Assembly: GCA_024734555.1 (NCBI GenBank)
Contig: JANPWX010000055.1
Span: forward strand, 1,052,072 to 1,116,071
Direction: 5' to 3'
Length of the DNA: 64,000 bases
Source of the DNA: Trochalopteron elliotii
Taxonomy: Eukaryota; Chordata; Aves; Passeriformes; Leiothrichidae
In this document: one piece after another, positions 1-10,640 of the stretch
Position numbering within the stretch: the first letter of the stretch is position 1
Layout: each line of letters begins with the position of its first letter
Program-made: the position numbers and the translations under genes
Notes under the pieces: generated by a model
Told to the model about the DNA's origin: nothing
Databases searched by the model: none
Seen by the model: only the letters and a program-made list of their open reading frames with translations

Positions 1-192
1 TTTTTTTTCTTCTCTCTTTTCAGCTTCTTTCCTGAATTGCAGTCACACCAGTCCTGCTTTCCTGACTGCAGAGTCACAGCAGCTGTGGTGCAGCAGAGCA
101 TCTGAAAAGAAAATGCTAATGGGGGTTTTTATAGTGTAGTATAGTAAAAGGCTCTGATTAAAAAAAAATAATAATGTACACCTCAATGCTAC

Positions 193-458
193 CTCTAACC
201 CAGATTATTGCTTCTTGAGAGTTTCCTTCTAGAGCCTGCAGTAGCAAAGCAGAATCCATAACCTCATGTGGCATCTCCCTGCCTATCATAACTGCAGGCA
301 AAGCCAAATTAGTAATTTTCTTTAGAAGGAAGCAAAGAAGATGTATCTGTGTAATGGCATCTCCCCTGCGACCGATTACAAGATCATAAAGAGTGTGAAA
401 GGCAGTTTTGTGGACGTCCTGCCAATATGTCAAGTACTGATTGTATATAGAAGCATCT
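193..458 (-). CDS. candidate internal coding exon, unknown protein
   Basis: On the minus strand an open frame of about 88 codons reads like real protein. It begins near DASIYNQYLTYWQDVHKTAF, has a mixed helical middle (LYDLVIGRRGDAITQIHLL) and ends near NSQEAIIWVRG. A donor-like GTAGCA (plus 187-192) follows the last codons, giving AGAG|GTAGCA. The acceptor side is weak: an AG lies just downstream of an in-frame TGA at plus 461-463, but the pyrimidine tract is poor. A second frame immediately upstream (EKCLQNQFDLKVSEEMLLYT) also looks protein-like and joins this one only through a frameshift near 431-440. The piece could therefore be a true exon, an exon carrying an assembly indel, or part of a pseudogene. 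No family is recognised. The codon pattern and length are compatible with an exon of a large helical-repeat protein, but that is only an impression. Confidence 0.35.
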
Positions 459-460
459 CT

Positions 461-1664
461 TCAGACACTTTCAGATCAAACTGGTTCTGCAAACATTTCT
501 CCATGAGAGTTCCTTAAAATCCATACAGGAATTTGCTCCAACCATACTAACGTCCCCCTCAGTTCAGCTTTCTGTGAGCATTCACAGTTTATTTATCACC
601 AACAACCAGTCTATACACATTTCAGCCTTGGATGGGTCAGTACTGCTACATATAAATACTGGAGTTCATGGTCATCCAGCTCAGGGCAAGGAACACGTCA
701 TAGACTCAGCTACACCAAAGCAAATTATTTCCCCTAGAAAAGAGAGAAATCTGTTTAAAACAATGCAATACTATGTAAAGTATAAAAAAATCTCAGTGCT
801 GAATATTTTTGTAGAGTAGTGAGAATCTGATAATTTGCTGGCAGAAATTCTGTAAGAGGTAAAATACATTAATGCAAATGGCTTCTCTCAAATTATTTAC
901 CTAGAGAGCTACTTTAAAAGAGATCTTTGTAACCTAAGACAACACTCAAGGCTTAGCCCATAATTTTCTCTGGTTTGCTCCGTGTTAAAGAACAATCCTA
1001 GTGGGGTCTTCTAGGACACCACTGAGCTTCCATCTGCTGCCAGCCCAATCCCACCCGATGTCTCTCATGCCCACAGTGATTTTAACCGGCTCTTCTCTCA
1101 TGCTCGGTGCTCCCTGAGTTGAGGAGGATTTGGTGGGCTGTGACAAGTGGAAAACTGGAGCCAAGCCACAGAAATACAGTCAGAGTGACTGAACCTGCAG
1201 GACACAAACGATGGGAAGGGATCTGGGCTGGCCTGCTCTGTCCCATGGATTGAATGCAGGAACACCACCTTCCTTTGTGCAGTGCTCTGGGAGGCCAAGG
1301 TGGAAAAGGCTCTAATGGAATTCCTGCAGGGACAGTTTTCACTGGCTCAGTGGGAGCTGTTTGCACACAGACGCCACGGAGTAAGCTGCTAGGTGTTTAT
1401 TAACTCAGCTTGCAAGAGGAGGGGAAGGGCAGAGGAAAACTGCTGAGGGGAAAATGCCGGTTAAAAAGACAGACCACCACCCCCTGCCGTCCACCGGCGC
1501 TCAGGGAGCTGGGGCTGAGCGAGGTCCTTGTAACCTGTCTGGTAAGTTTTAAAGGATGTTTTCCCTCTCTCTAACTGGCTGGTGCTTATGTGTGTTAGGA
1601 AACAGCAATTAAAATATTCAGCCAAGGGCTTAACCCTTGACTGTTTGTGTGTTTCACGCCCCAT
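461..1664. other. non-coding stretch, nothing recognised
   Basis: Unique-looking, moderately AT-rich DNA. Short open frames on both strands overlap one another and show no domain or splice context. A run of weak pyrimidine tracts lies at 1555-1580. I see no repeat family here. Confidence 0.6.
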
Positions 1665-1669
1665 TTAGT

Positions 1670-1810
1670 GACAGGCCCTGCGCCGGGGGCTCGGGGACAG
1701 CGTGGGGGGCATTGTGGGGCCTGCCGGACACCTCGCCCGCCCTGAGGTGCGGCCTTTCCTTCTGTGCGATTCCGTGGCACACAAGGAGAGAGATCCTTCG
1801 GGATGAATAG
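1670..1810. promoter_or_regulatory. small GC/CpG-rich patch with G-quadruplex motif
   Basis: This patch is clearly richer in G+C and CpG (gcgccg, ctcgcccgcc, gtgcggcc, attccg) than the surrounding DNA. On the plus strand, positions 1685-1719 hold four G runs of 5, 4, 6 and 4 bases with loops of 3, 7 and 6 bases, a canonical intramolecular G-quadruplex pattern. No first exon or TATA box is evident, so a promoter or regulatory role is inference from composition only. Confidence 0.35.
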
Positions 1811-1948
1811 AGCCCTTTGCCTGTCGTTTAGGCCATCCAGCCGCTCTGTGTTCTTTGTCAGGGCCAAACAAGCTCCATATCATTACGCTGGCATTCGCTT
1901 GCCCAGTCTCATTATTAGGTGCATTAGCTGTGGGAACTAAATCCATGA

Positions 1949-1949
<1 letters not shown>

Positions 1950-1998
<49 letters not shown>

Positions 1999-2008
1999 AG
2001 AGAGAGAG
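1950..2008. repeat. A46 homopolymer followed by (GA)n
   Basis: An uninterrupted run of 46 A (1950-1995) passes directly into about six GA dinucleotides (1996-2008). It may be a simple microsatellite or the worn tail of an old retrocopy. Upstream of it I recognise no SINE, LINE or processed transcript. CR1 does not end in poly(A), so it is not a CR1 tail. The exact length is liable to sequencing error. Confidence 0.9.
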
Positions 2009-2009
2009 G

Positions 2010-2640
2010 GTGGAATTGGCTCTCACAAAAAAAGGCTTTCCCAGCTCAGGCTAACAACTTGTGCCTATTAACTAAAAACGATCATTAGAAAATTCCCTGC
2101 AGACTTAAAGCTTCAGCAGAAGCGCATTTCACGTATGCACTTGCCTTGTTACATGAACACATAACCAGCCTTAAAGAAACATACCCTCCCACACTTGGAT
2201 CAGGATTGGGAAAGGGGTTACCAGGCAGGCACTGCACTGCCTTTAAAACGAATATTCCTTCTGCTTCTTCCAGCAATACTGCTTAAAAAATACTGTGCCA
2301 GTAGGTGATAATAAATCTATGGCCTTAAAAGGGGAAGGATATTATAGGACAACCGTGTCAGGTTGGGGTGGTCACTGAAGAAAGAAAACAAGTGGTTGCA
2401 TATGAAAGAAGAGGTGTAGTGATGTCTTTACAAACAATTCCATGGGTGAAGGTATGGATGTTAACGTCTTTGAAATGGGTCTTAATGTCTCTACCACCTT
2501 CAAGCCACAGGTTTGTTTCAGAACCCGGACAGTTTGACTCCTGAAACTCCACAAATGGGGCCGCACAAGCCTGAGTTTCTGCGCTTTGGGGTAAAATGAC
2601 AGGTTCAAGGGGGGATATGTCGCAGCTGGGAAGGGTGTGT
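2010..2640. other. non-coding stretch, nothing recognised
   Basis: No gene, named repeat or clear regulatory motif is visible. Two overlapping minus-strand frames at 2358-2747 are in different phases and carry no recognisable motif. Confidence 0.55.
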
Positions 2641-2644
2641 CTTC

Positions 2645-3388
2645 CTAGTACCTCAGCCAGTGGGGAAAGGAAGAGGGCAACATGCAGCCGGGAGTTGAGG
2701 ATAAAAGGAGGCTGCACCCTCTGAAACCTCGAGAGAGAAAACCCCACGGGTGGTGCCCCAGTGGACTGTCTCCCTTTATTCCAATAAAGTTGCAGGACTC
2801 CTCTGTCTTTTTTATGGACACCGGCTTTTCATAGTGTGATTTTCCATACACGTGGAACTTTATTTTTTTTATATTATAGTGAACTTTTATACAGGTCAAA
2901 CCACAGAAAAAATCATTGGAGATCACGTCTCCATGAATTGCATGAAGGTAGCTCTCTATAAACTGTCTATCTTTGTGGACATTCATGGACTCTTCCCTGG
3001 CAGCTTTACTGTAGTTGCAACGAACCACGAGGCAACAGGTAGATCCATGGGGATCCCCAGGCTGCTCAGGAGCCATGGGGAGTTTTCCATTGGGTGGGAA
3101 TGCAAGACATGTCAACTCAGATGTCCTAGTTACTCTGACTTTTGGTGGTCCTTGTGCTTTTGGCACTGGGAAAGCTGGAACATTTTGGCACTGGTTCCAG
3201 CTGGTCCCTGGAACATGTTGGTTGGCTGGTTTCTCTGGGACTTTTGTGGGTCCCACTTCCAGACGTCCATGGCTTTCAGAGACAAAAAATATTTCCCAGC
3301 TAAGCACAGAATCTGCTACTTGGTCAGCAGCTCAATTCACAGGCTTCTGATTAAAAGTTTTCCCCCCAGAAGATGCTTTCTTTCTTAG
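2645..3388. other. two long overlapping open frames, unknown status
   Basis: The minus strand is open for 220 codons (2645-3307) and the plus strand for 178 codons (2852-3388), the longest opposing pair in the window outside CR1. The minus frame is proline-rich near its start (PTKVPEKPANQHV, PKAQGPPKVRVTRTSEL). A second minus frame has an ATG in a strong context (GCCATGG near 3270-3276) just after a pyrimidine-rich stretch and an AG. No domain, signal peptide or convincing exon ends can be seen, and both strands cannot be coding. It may be an exon of an unknown gene, a retrocopy fragment, or chance. Confidence 0.2.
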
Positions 3389-3399
3389 TGTTTCCTAAT

Positions 3400-6300
3400 G
3401 CTAAGAATTTTTTAGGTTGCATGATAGTCTTTCTAGGAAATGATGAATTTTCCAGTTTCTCAGTCATACGAAGATAAGCAGGACACATCTCTGGAGGTTA
3501 CAGGGGACAATATTTTCTCAACAGCAAAAACAAATGCACAAGCCTTTCCACCCTTAATGAACACACATTGGTTCTCTTCTGGTTACCAAGCATCAGAAAC
3601 AGGTCCCTAAATTCAGTTGATTTAAATCAGTGATAAATAGCCATGGCTTAGCTATTCCCTCTCCTGAGTGGCTACCATTGACTAGTGTGATGGAGCAGGC
3701 AGCTATGGCTGGGAGTTGAATGATGCTCACCCTTGGAAGGTAATCTGGGAAGCAACAGGGTGGACAGGGTGGTGTCTCACCAACCAGGGTGCAGCCCTGC
3801 AGCACCTGAATGCAAGAGTGTCACAGGACCTGAGTGCCAGTGAGCAGGAGCAGCCATGTGGTCAGTGATGGCCAGGAAAATTTGGAGAAATGAGGCATGA
3901 CTCTGGTGTGGATCAGTGAGGTGCATGGCCAGGCACAGGCACAGCTGCTTTGTAGCTGAGGGCCTTAAGGGTGGTTCCCAAGGGAAGAGGAGAGTCTCCC
4001 AGTGAGGTTTTTACCAGCTCTTTCCCAGCAGTCAGATCCAAGGTCACACAGCAGGGCTGGGCTGGGGCACAGGCAGCTGAACCCCAGGGGTGTGCACTGG
4101 GGCCTAGCAAGCAGCTGGATGGGTGCAGAGGTGACCTTGTCCTGCTGCTCCTACAGCCCTTCACTGGAAATGGTGGAACAGACACAAGGAACCCATTCTG
4201 TCTCCCAGGCAGCTTCAGCAATGCTTTGCTTGCCCAGTGTTTGTCCTCTCAGGCCAAGGCTTTATGATGGAAGCAGCCACCCCTGCAGACACTCTGGGCT
4301 GAGCAAGCCCTTGGCTTCCTGCTCTGGCATTCTTTCCTGGTGCTCCATTTGCCCACCCAGGCTGCAAAAAATCTACCTCACAAGGATGCCCCATCCATAT
4401 GGCAGCCTAAGGTCACGCTCGTGTGTGGCTGTGCAACCAAAATGCAGGGATGCCAAAATCAGACTCTGATCTGCTTCCCTTTGGCTCATCCCTACCCCCT
4501 GTGGAGACCAATCATGGCATGCACCTGGAATAGATGCAGATTTAGGGAACCACTTGACCAAGTCTTGCATAGGTCTTATTCAAACACGTCAGCAGTTTTT
4601 GCTCTAATCCCACTTCTCTTCAGTGCTCCTGAATGATGGCCACAATGTCAGCAAGCACAGTCTTAGCAGAAGGTTTATCTCCTTCCATTTCCCCCTTGAG
4701 GGCACTTTTCTCCCAGATAAAAGTGTCTTTGGATCTGTCAGGCTGAGAGAACTCCATAGTGCTCTGACTCCTCATGGAACAGATGGCAGAGAATGAGCAG
4801 CCTCAGTGCCCATTCAACACATTAGAGGCTGGGATATTTAAGCAACTCCTCTGCTGCTTCCCTATGAGATATCAGATCACAAACTACACGTTCTTGTCTC
4901 TCCCAGCAAAGCATCAGACCCAAACTCCTGCTCAGAGCAGTGCTCAGCTTTGAGAGAAGTTAATGAGCAAGTTTTTGAGCATTTTGGGTTTCTCATTGTC
5001 CCTGGACTCCAGCACAGGGGTATTTGGTAGATTAAGGACCACACGGGTTAATTTCAATCAAAATGATAAACAGAGATGTCTGGCACTGACAAAACAAGTT
5101 AACATCCAAAACTGACCAGGACTTAAGAGACCAAGTGACATGGACAGAACCCAATCAGACCTGCTTACCTTCCTGCTCCTTCTCCTCACACCAGCAGCTC
5201 ATGCTTCCTACAAAAGAAATTTAATATTTTGAAAAAAAGTATCAGGAGCTAGGATATGTGTGCCATAAGGCCTTTCTTAGATGCCAAAGCAAGCAACTTG
5301 TGGAGATTTAAAAAAGGAAAAAGGTGTGCTGGAATAAACCTGCATTGCACTGTTCTTTCATCCCGATTGTTGCAAGCCTCTTTTGGGTCTGCTGACATTA
5401 AAAATTATTATCTGTTAAAACGTGTTGATTTCAGATGCTTACAGCTTTTCAAAGTACGCTTTTTTTTTTTTTCCTGAGAAGGATATTTTCCCATCTTAGT
5501 CTGGGAAAAAGTGAATTTCTAGAAGTTTCAAATCCCAAACATGTAATTTTGTAAAAAACTTTTGCATAAAAAAAATTCCTTCTTGAATGAAAAAGACAGG
5601 ATGAGCTGGTTTTGCTGTGGGAATAACAAAAACTAGCCAAGATGCAAAATATTTCATAATGCAGACATTTTCAGGTGTATTGCCTTCTTTTTACTAACCT
5701 GCTACTAGCACAGTGTAATACACACAAATCTTCCTGCAGGACTTGTTTTTGATGGAGCACAGGATGATCTGAAGAGTCCTGCTACCTGTCCTTGGCTAAA
5801 AGTTTTGCCTTCTCAGCATCAGTGCCTGAGGAAAATGAAAGGTGTTCTTATTTTTGTCAAGTTCCACCAGTTCTAGCAGGTCCCAGCCAATAATTTGGGA
5901 GCTCCTCAGAATTTTACAACCTTAAGTTCTTTATATGATGGCCCAATGTACCAAGGTGAATGAAATCAGAGCCAGAGGAGTGAGTTTGCATGGGTTTATT
6001 GTAGATGTTATAAAAAGCTTTAGGCATCCCTCCCTCTGGGCACTTGCTCGTACATCAGATATTTTCAAACCATGGAATGCCTTTGGTGCCAAATCCTTTT
6101 GGATGCTGCATTGATCCCAGGGTACAAAAAGTTTGTGGAGTTTGTAGATCAAACTGTTTTGACCATTTCTTTGGGTTTTTGGTTGTTTGGGTTTTTTCTG
6201 TATGAGCAAACTAGAAAATTAAATAAGTGTTGGCTTTTTTTTTTCCAAAGAAAAAGAATGTTTTCTGTATTATTCTGCATAATTACAGAAAATAATAGTC

Positions 6301-7012
6301 TGTAAGAATAATTTCTTGAGCTACCCCTCTTCTCTTTATGTTCTGAGCCCAAGAGAGACCTGCTGAGAGAGACAGCTATTTCAGATGGAGAAAACTTTTT
6401 CCAGAATATGATTAAAAAACATGATTTGAGTGTTATATTCAGTAAGAATAGCTGAGATAAAAGAAATAATTTAATTGATGAACCTTCATTCAATTGACTT
6501 GCAAATGGTGATCATAGAACTTAGTGAAATTTCAGCTTTTGTTGAGTAATACTTTTCTCAGTGGTGTCAGTTTTTTCTTAGGTGTGGAATGGACTCCTTG
6601 TTTCCTGACTAGCCCTGGAAATTATCTCATTGACCTATTTAAAATTTATTTGTGTTGCTGTTGTGATCCATACACATATCTCAGTGGTCAACAGAAATAT
6701 TTTGCTGCAAATATTTGAACTTCCAGCCAGTGTACTGGAAAAAATGTCATCAGAGCTAATGTCCGTGTTCCCTGAGGAATGTAAATTCTGCAGTTAGGTT
6801 TCTAAAGCAAATCACAAATGTTCATTCCAGCTGTTCTGCAGGATTTAGGCAGAATTTACCCTGAAGCAGAAAAAGCTTTTCCATAAAATGTTCACTGGGC
6901 TGTTTGCTGTGAAGACCAAGCATGAGCAAGATGGAGAAGTGGGACCAATGTGCTGGAAACAGTGAATGAGAATTTGCTGAAAAATTACCACCATTTTCCT
7001 GGAACCACATCT
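3400..7012. other. 3.6 kb unique non-coding DNA
   Basis: No CR1, SINE or gene is recognised. Short frames at 3913-4636 lie in a slightly GC-richer zone and overlap on both strands without any domain signal. T-rich and A-rich runs occur at 5461-5472 and 6235-6243. The segment could be intron or intergenic DNA. Confidence 0.55.
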
Positions 7013-7179
7013 ATCATGGAATCATGGAGTGGCTTTGGTTGGAAAGGACCTTAAGGATCATCCAGTTCCACTCCCCTGCCATGGGCAGGGACACCTGTCA
7101 CTATCCCAGGTTGCTCAGAGCCCCATCCAGCCTGGCCTTGAACACTGCCAGGGATGGGGCAGCCACAGCTTCTCTAGGA
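7013..7179 (-). mobile_element. CR1 LINE, 3' end only
   Basis: The complement of the CR1 3' end starts with atcatggaatcatggagtgg (terminal octamer region), then the block complementary to GGTCCCTTCCAACC and the block complementary to GGAAGGTGTCCCTGCCCATG. Homology stops after the segment complementary to GAAGCTGTGGCTGCCCC. About 170 bp remain, so the copy is strongly 5'-truncated, as is usual for CR1. It is non-coding and a retrotransposition relic. Confidence 0.93.
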
Positions 7180-9638
7180 ATTGATTCTCAAATGCCAATT
7201 GCAATAGGCATTGATCAATAAATAACAGTGACATTAATTGCTGTTAATATTAGTCTAACTAATATAATTACACAGGTTTTGAATTTTTTTTCTTTTCTGT
7301 TCTTTTGGGGTTTTTTAAATTGTTTTTTATGATGTGAGCCACTGATTTTGCCTCCAGTTCAAAACTTGATCTAATTCCAGGAATGCCTGAAAACATTCAC
7401 TATATCTTTTCTGCTGGGAAAAAAAAAATCTCTCAACTTACTGTTAGCTCTCTGCTCCAAAAATAAAATGTACAGTACGTAACAAATGTGGTCTGACAGC
7501 ATTTTCCCAGCTGGAAGGATGGAACTTCTTAATTGGTGTATAAATAAATAGTGGTTTGATGCTGCTCTTAAATATATATTGAAAAAAAGAATTTGGCCTT
7601 GCCTCTAGTATGCATAGGAACAGATCTTCCTTTCTAACAGAAACAGTAACAGAAAAGGACTTGTCAATGAGCCCAATTTAAAAGCTAAATCTAAAGTCTA
7701 AACACACTGAAATAAATCAAAGTCCTGCTGCTGCTCTTGAGGAAGGCCCATGAAGCTCTGTGTGTCTCTTGACATATGGTTTCCACACAACTTTAGTTCA
7801 TAGATCATCATTTCTAATTGCTTTAAAGTTTGACATGAGAACCTTAAGTGTTGTTGAATCAACAAAAAAATAGCTCCTTATCAAGAAGATGCTCCTATGA
7901 GTTGAGGTTTACTTTGTGTTTGCAGAGTAAAGGAAGTGATAATTTAGGTGGGGAGTTCACCCAGAATAATTGTGTAGTTTTCACTTTTCCTACCTGGCAA
8001 TAAATGGAAACTAAATGCAGACACCAATCTGCATATCCAGAAACTAGAAGAGGGACGAGCACATTGGTCCAAACCCATGATATGCGTTTCTTTGCTCCTC
8101 AAGTGCAACATGAGGCACCCTGAGACTCTGAAATGCTTATTTCTAGTGCACCTGAACACTGCAGGTACATTGCTTGGTTGAAGTTCCCTTGGCACTGGAG
8201 TTTTTACAGTAGGAGACATGCAGCCCACATCCTGAAGCTTCTCACCCCAAGTCTCTTGTCACCTCTTGAGTCCAAACCAGAAGGATCCTCAGAAGCCCAA
8301 GAGCCTGACTTTTCTGGGATGTGTCTTCTTTTTCCTCATAGCCCAATAATTAATGATTCGTCTCGAGGAAGGAGAAGGTCTATTTGGGGAAAAGTGAGAG
8401 AAATCCAAAACTTATAAAAAAGGACAGCCCCACCAAAACCAGCCAGTAAACATCTTGTTTCCTGGCCCCATCTGTGTGCAGCACACAGACCAGAGGCTTT
8501 GAAAAGCTCTCTCTGCCAGAATATGAGATAAACGTGTCATTAGGGAACTCCCTTTTTCTGTTTCTGGGGTGCTGGCACACCTTTGATTAAAATACTTCAG
8601 TTTAAAGTGCAATGCACCCGTCTGGGCGTGCAATATTTGTATGGAGCTTAAGATGGTCCTGCCATAACACTTCTGTCTCCCCCATTGTGCAAAGTTGGAC
8701 CAGAAATCTCATGAGAATGAGCTTACTCATGAGATATCTGCTAATTCTGGCTTCCAGTTATGCTGTAAATAGTATGAGAACTGCCTTTCTAGCAGTTTTA
8801 GGGAATTTGGCTCCCAGCCATTGCTAGAAAAGCCCAAGCTGTGACCTAAGTGAAAAGCAAAGGGGAAAGAAAAATGCTCCAGATTTCCAGAAAGCTCTTT
8901 ATTAGTGCCAGAAGCTTGTTCTTCTGCTTAGGTGGAATGGCCTCTGTTTGCAAGGACATGCTTTTGTGAGGTCAGGGACCTTGCAGAAGGCACAGTGCTT
9001 TGTAAGCAGCTACCTTGATGGCTGGATACAGCTCTTCTGTGGAGTTTTTGAGGACTAGAAATCTATGCCGAAAGCTGCATGGCAAGCTCAGGACTGTCTA
9101 CAGCTCTTCAGCAGTGGAGACTCCTGATGCCATTGCTTCTTTCTTCTCAACCTCCTTCAGAGATGCTGGGATGGTACTCTTTTCCCTACCCTGTGGTTCT
9201 CTGGCCTGCCAGCTACCTGCCCTGCCTCCCAGGTCTCATTTTCACTGCTGGGTCCAGGAACCCAAGGCTCTGCCCCATAGCAAAGCCCTTGGGTAGCTCT
9301 GAGTGCAGTGTTTCAAAAAGAGGCTGGGCCTTGGCAGACAGGTGGCTTTTTTAGTTTCAAGACACCCTCTGTGCAAATAATCCCAGTACCCCAGAAAGCA
9401 ATCTCTGCTTTCAAAACTGAAGGCAAAAGTCATGTGCTCTACAGGCCTAAACTTGAATGCTGGATTCTATCTCATATGCAAATTATTCTTAGCCCTGGTA
9501 TCAAAAGTAGTAGTAAGCACGTACCTATAAACACTCATTAGCTTTTATTACACTGAGTACACTTGTGAAGGGGGCTTGGATTACCTGACTGACAGTGTTA
9601 CACAGAAATTGTAACATGTATCAGAGATGAAAGGCAGC
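7180..9638. other. 2.5 kb unique DNA with one small hairpin
   Basis: No gene or repeat family is recognised. A small perfect hairpin (arms ATATTAGT and ACTAATAT, 3-base loop) lies at 7247-7265, followed by a T-rich stretch at 7276-7332. Short frames in both strands near 8130-8630 and 9015-9430 are unsupported. Confidence 0.5.
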
Positions 9639-10019
9639 ATCATAGAATTATAGAATATTCTCAGTCGGCAGGGACACACCAGGATCATCCAGTCCAACTC
9701 CTGGCTCAGCACAGACACCCAACAATCCCACCCTGTGCATCCCTGACAGCACTGTCCAAACACTCCTGGAGCTCTGGCAGCCTTGGGGCTGTGACCATTC
9801 CCTGGGGAGCCTGTTCAGTGCCCCAGCACCCTCTGGGGGAAAACCTTTTCCTGATATTCACCTTAACCCACCCCTGACACAGCTCCAGCCGTTCCCTCAG
9901 GTCCTGTCCCTGGTCACACAGAGCAGAGCTCAGGGCCTGCCCCTCCTCTTCCCCCTGTGAGGAAACTGCAGAACTGCTGTGAGCTCTGACCTCAGTCTCC
10001 TCTTCTCCAGATGAACAGT
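9639..10019 (-). mobile_element. CR1 LINE, second 3'-end subfamily
   Basis: The sequence begins atcatagaattatagaat and continues with complements of CR1 blocks of a different subfamily: a motif near CACCCAACAATCCCACCCTG, then CTGGAGCTCTGGCAGCC and CCAGCACCCTCTGGGGG. The same block order recurs at 26580-27072 on the minus strand and at 63898-64000 on the plus strand. Length is about 380 bp, 5'-truncated. The minus frame across it carries only degraded ORF2 tail. Confidence 0.9.
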
Positions 10020-10233
10020 ACATGTAACACAGCCTTGTTTGCAGTATTAGTAGCCAAGTTATTATGTTTTCATAATGACACTACGGTCACTTCCAAATAT
10101 TTTTCAACAGATATTGAAAGCACATCAGGTGACTTAAAATTGCCAGGAAGAGATTGGTCTTTTCAGTAATTAATTAAGTAAGCAATGACTATCACAGAAA
10201 ACTTCTTGTCTAAAGCCTGCATCACATTGAAAA

Positions 10234-10640
10234 GATGGTTGCTTCTCTGGGCAACCTGTGCCAGGGCCTCACCACCCTCACAGGGAACAATTTCTTCCTA
10301 AAATCCAATCTAAACCAACTTTCTGTCACATTGGAGCCATTCCCCCTTGTCCTGTCACTCCAGGCCCTTGTCCAGAGTCTCTCTCCATCTTTCCTGTGGC
10401 CTCCCTTCAGGCACTGAAGGTCACCCCAAAGCCTTCTCCTCTCCAGGCTGAACAATCCCAATTCCCTCAGCCTTTCCTCCCAGCAGAGCTTCTCCATCCC
10501 TCTGATCCCCCTGGTGTCCCTGCTCTGGCCTGTCTCCAGCAGCTCCCTGTCCTTCCTGTGCTGGGCCCAGGGCTGGATGCAGCCCTGCAGGGGGGTCTCA
10601 GCAGAGCAGGGCAGAGAGGCAGAATCCCCCCCTCCCCTGG
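10234..10640 (-). mobile_element. CR1 LINE internal fragment lacking its 3' end
   Basis: This is the complement of the CR1 ORF2 tail. It runs from the GGCAACCTGTGCCAGGGCC block through the block near CTTCTCCTCTCCAGGCTGAA to the upstream GCAGCCCTGCAGGGGGGTCT block. The minus frame still reads LCWEERLRELGLFSLERRR and later DRTRGNG and WHRLPREA, all in one phase over about 85 codons. The roughly 150 bp that should form the CR1 3' end, including the octamers, is missing on the left. That is unlike ordinary 5' truncation and suggests a later deletion. Confidence 0.92.
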
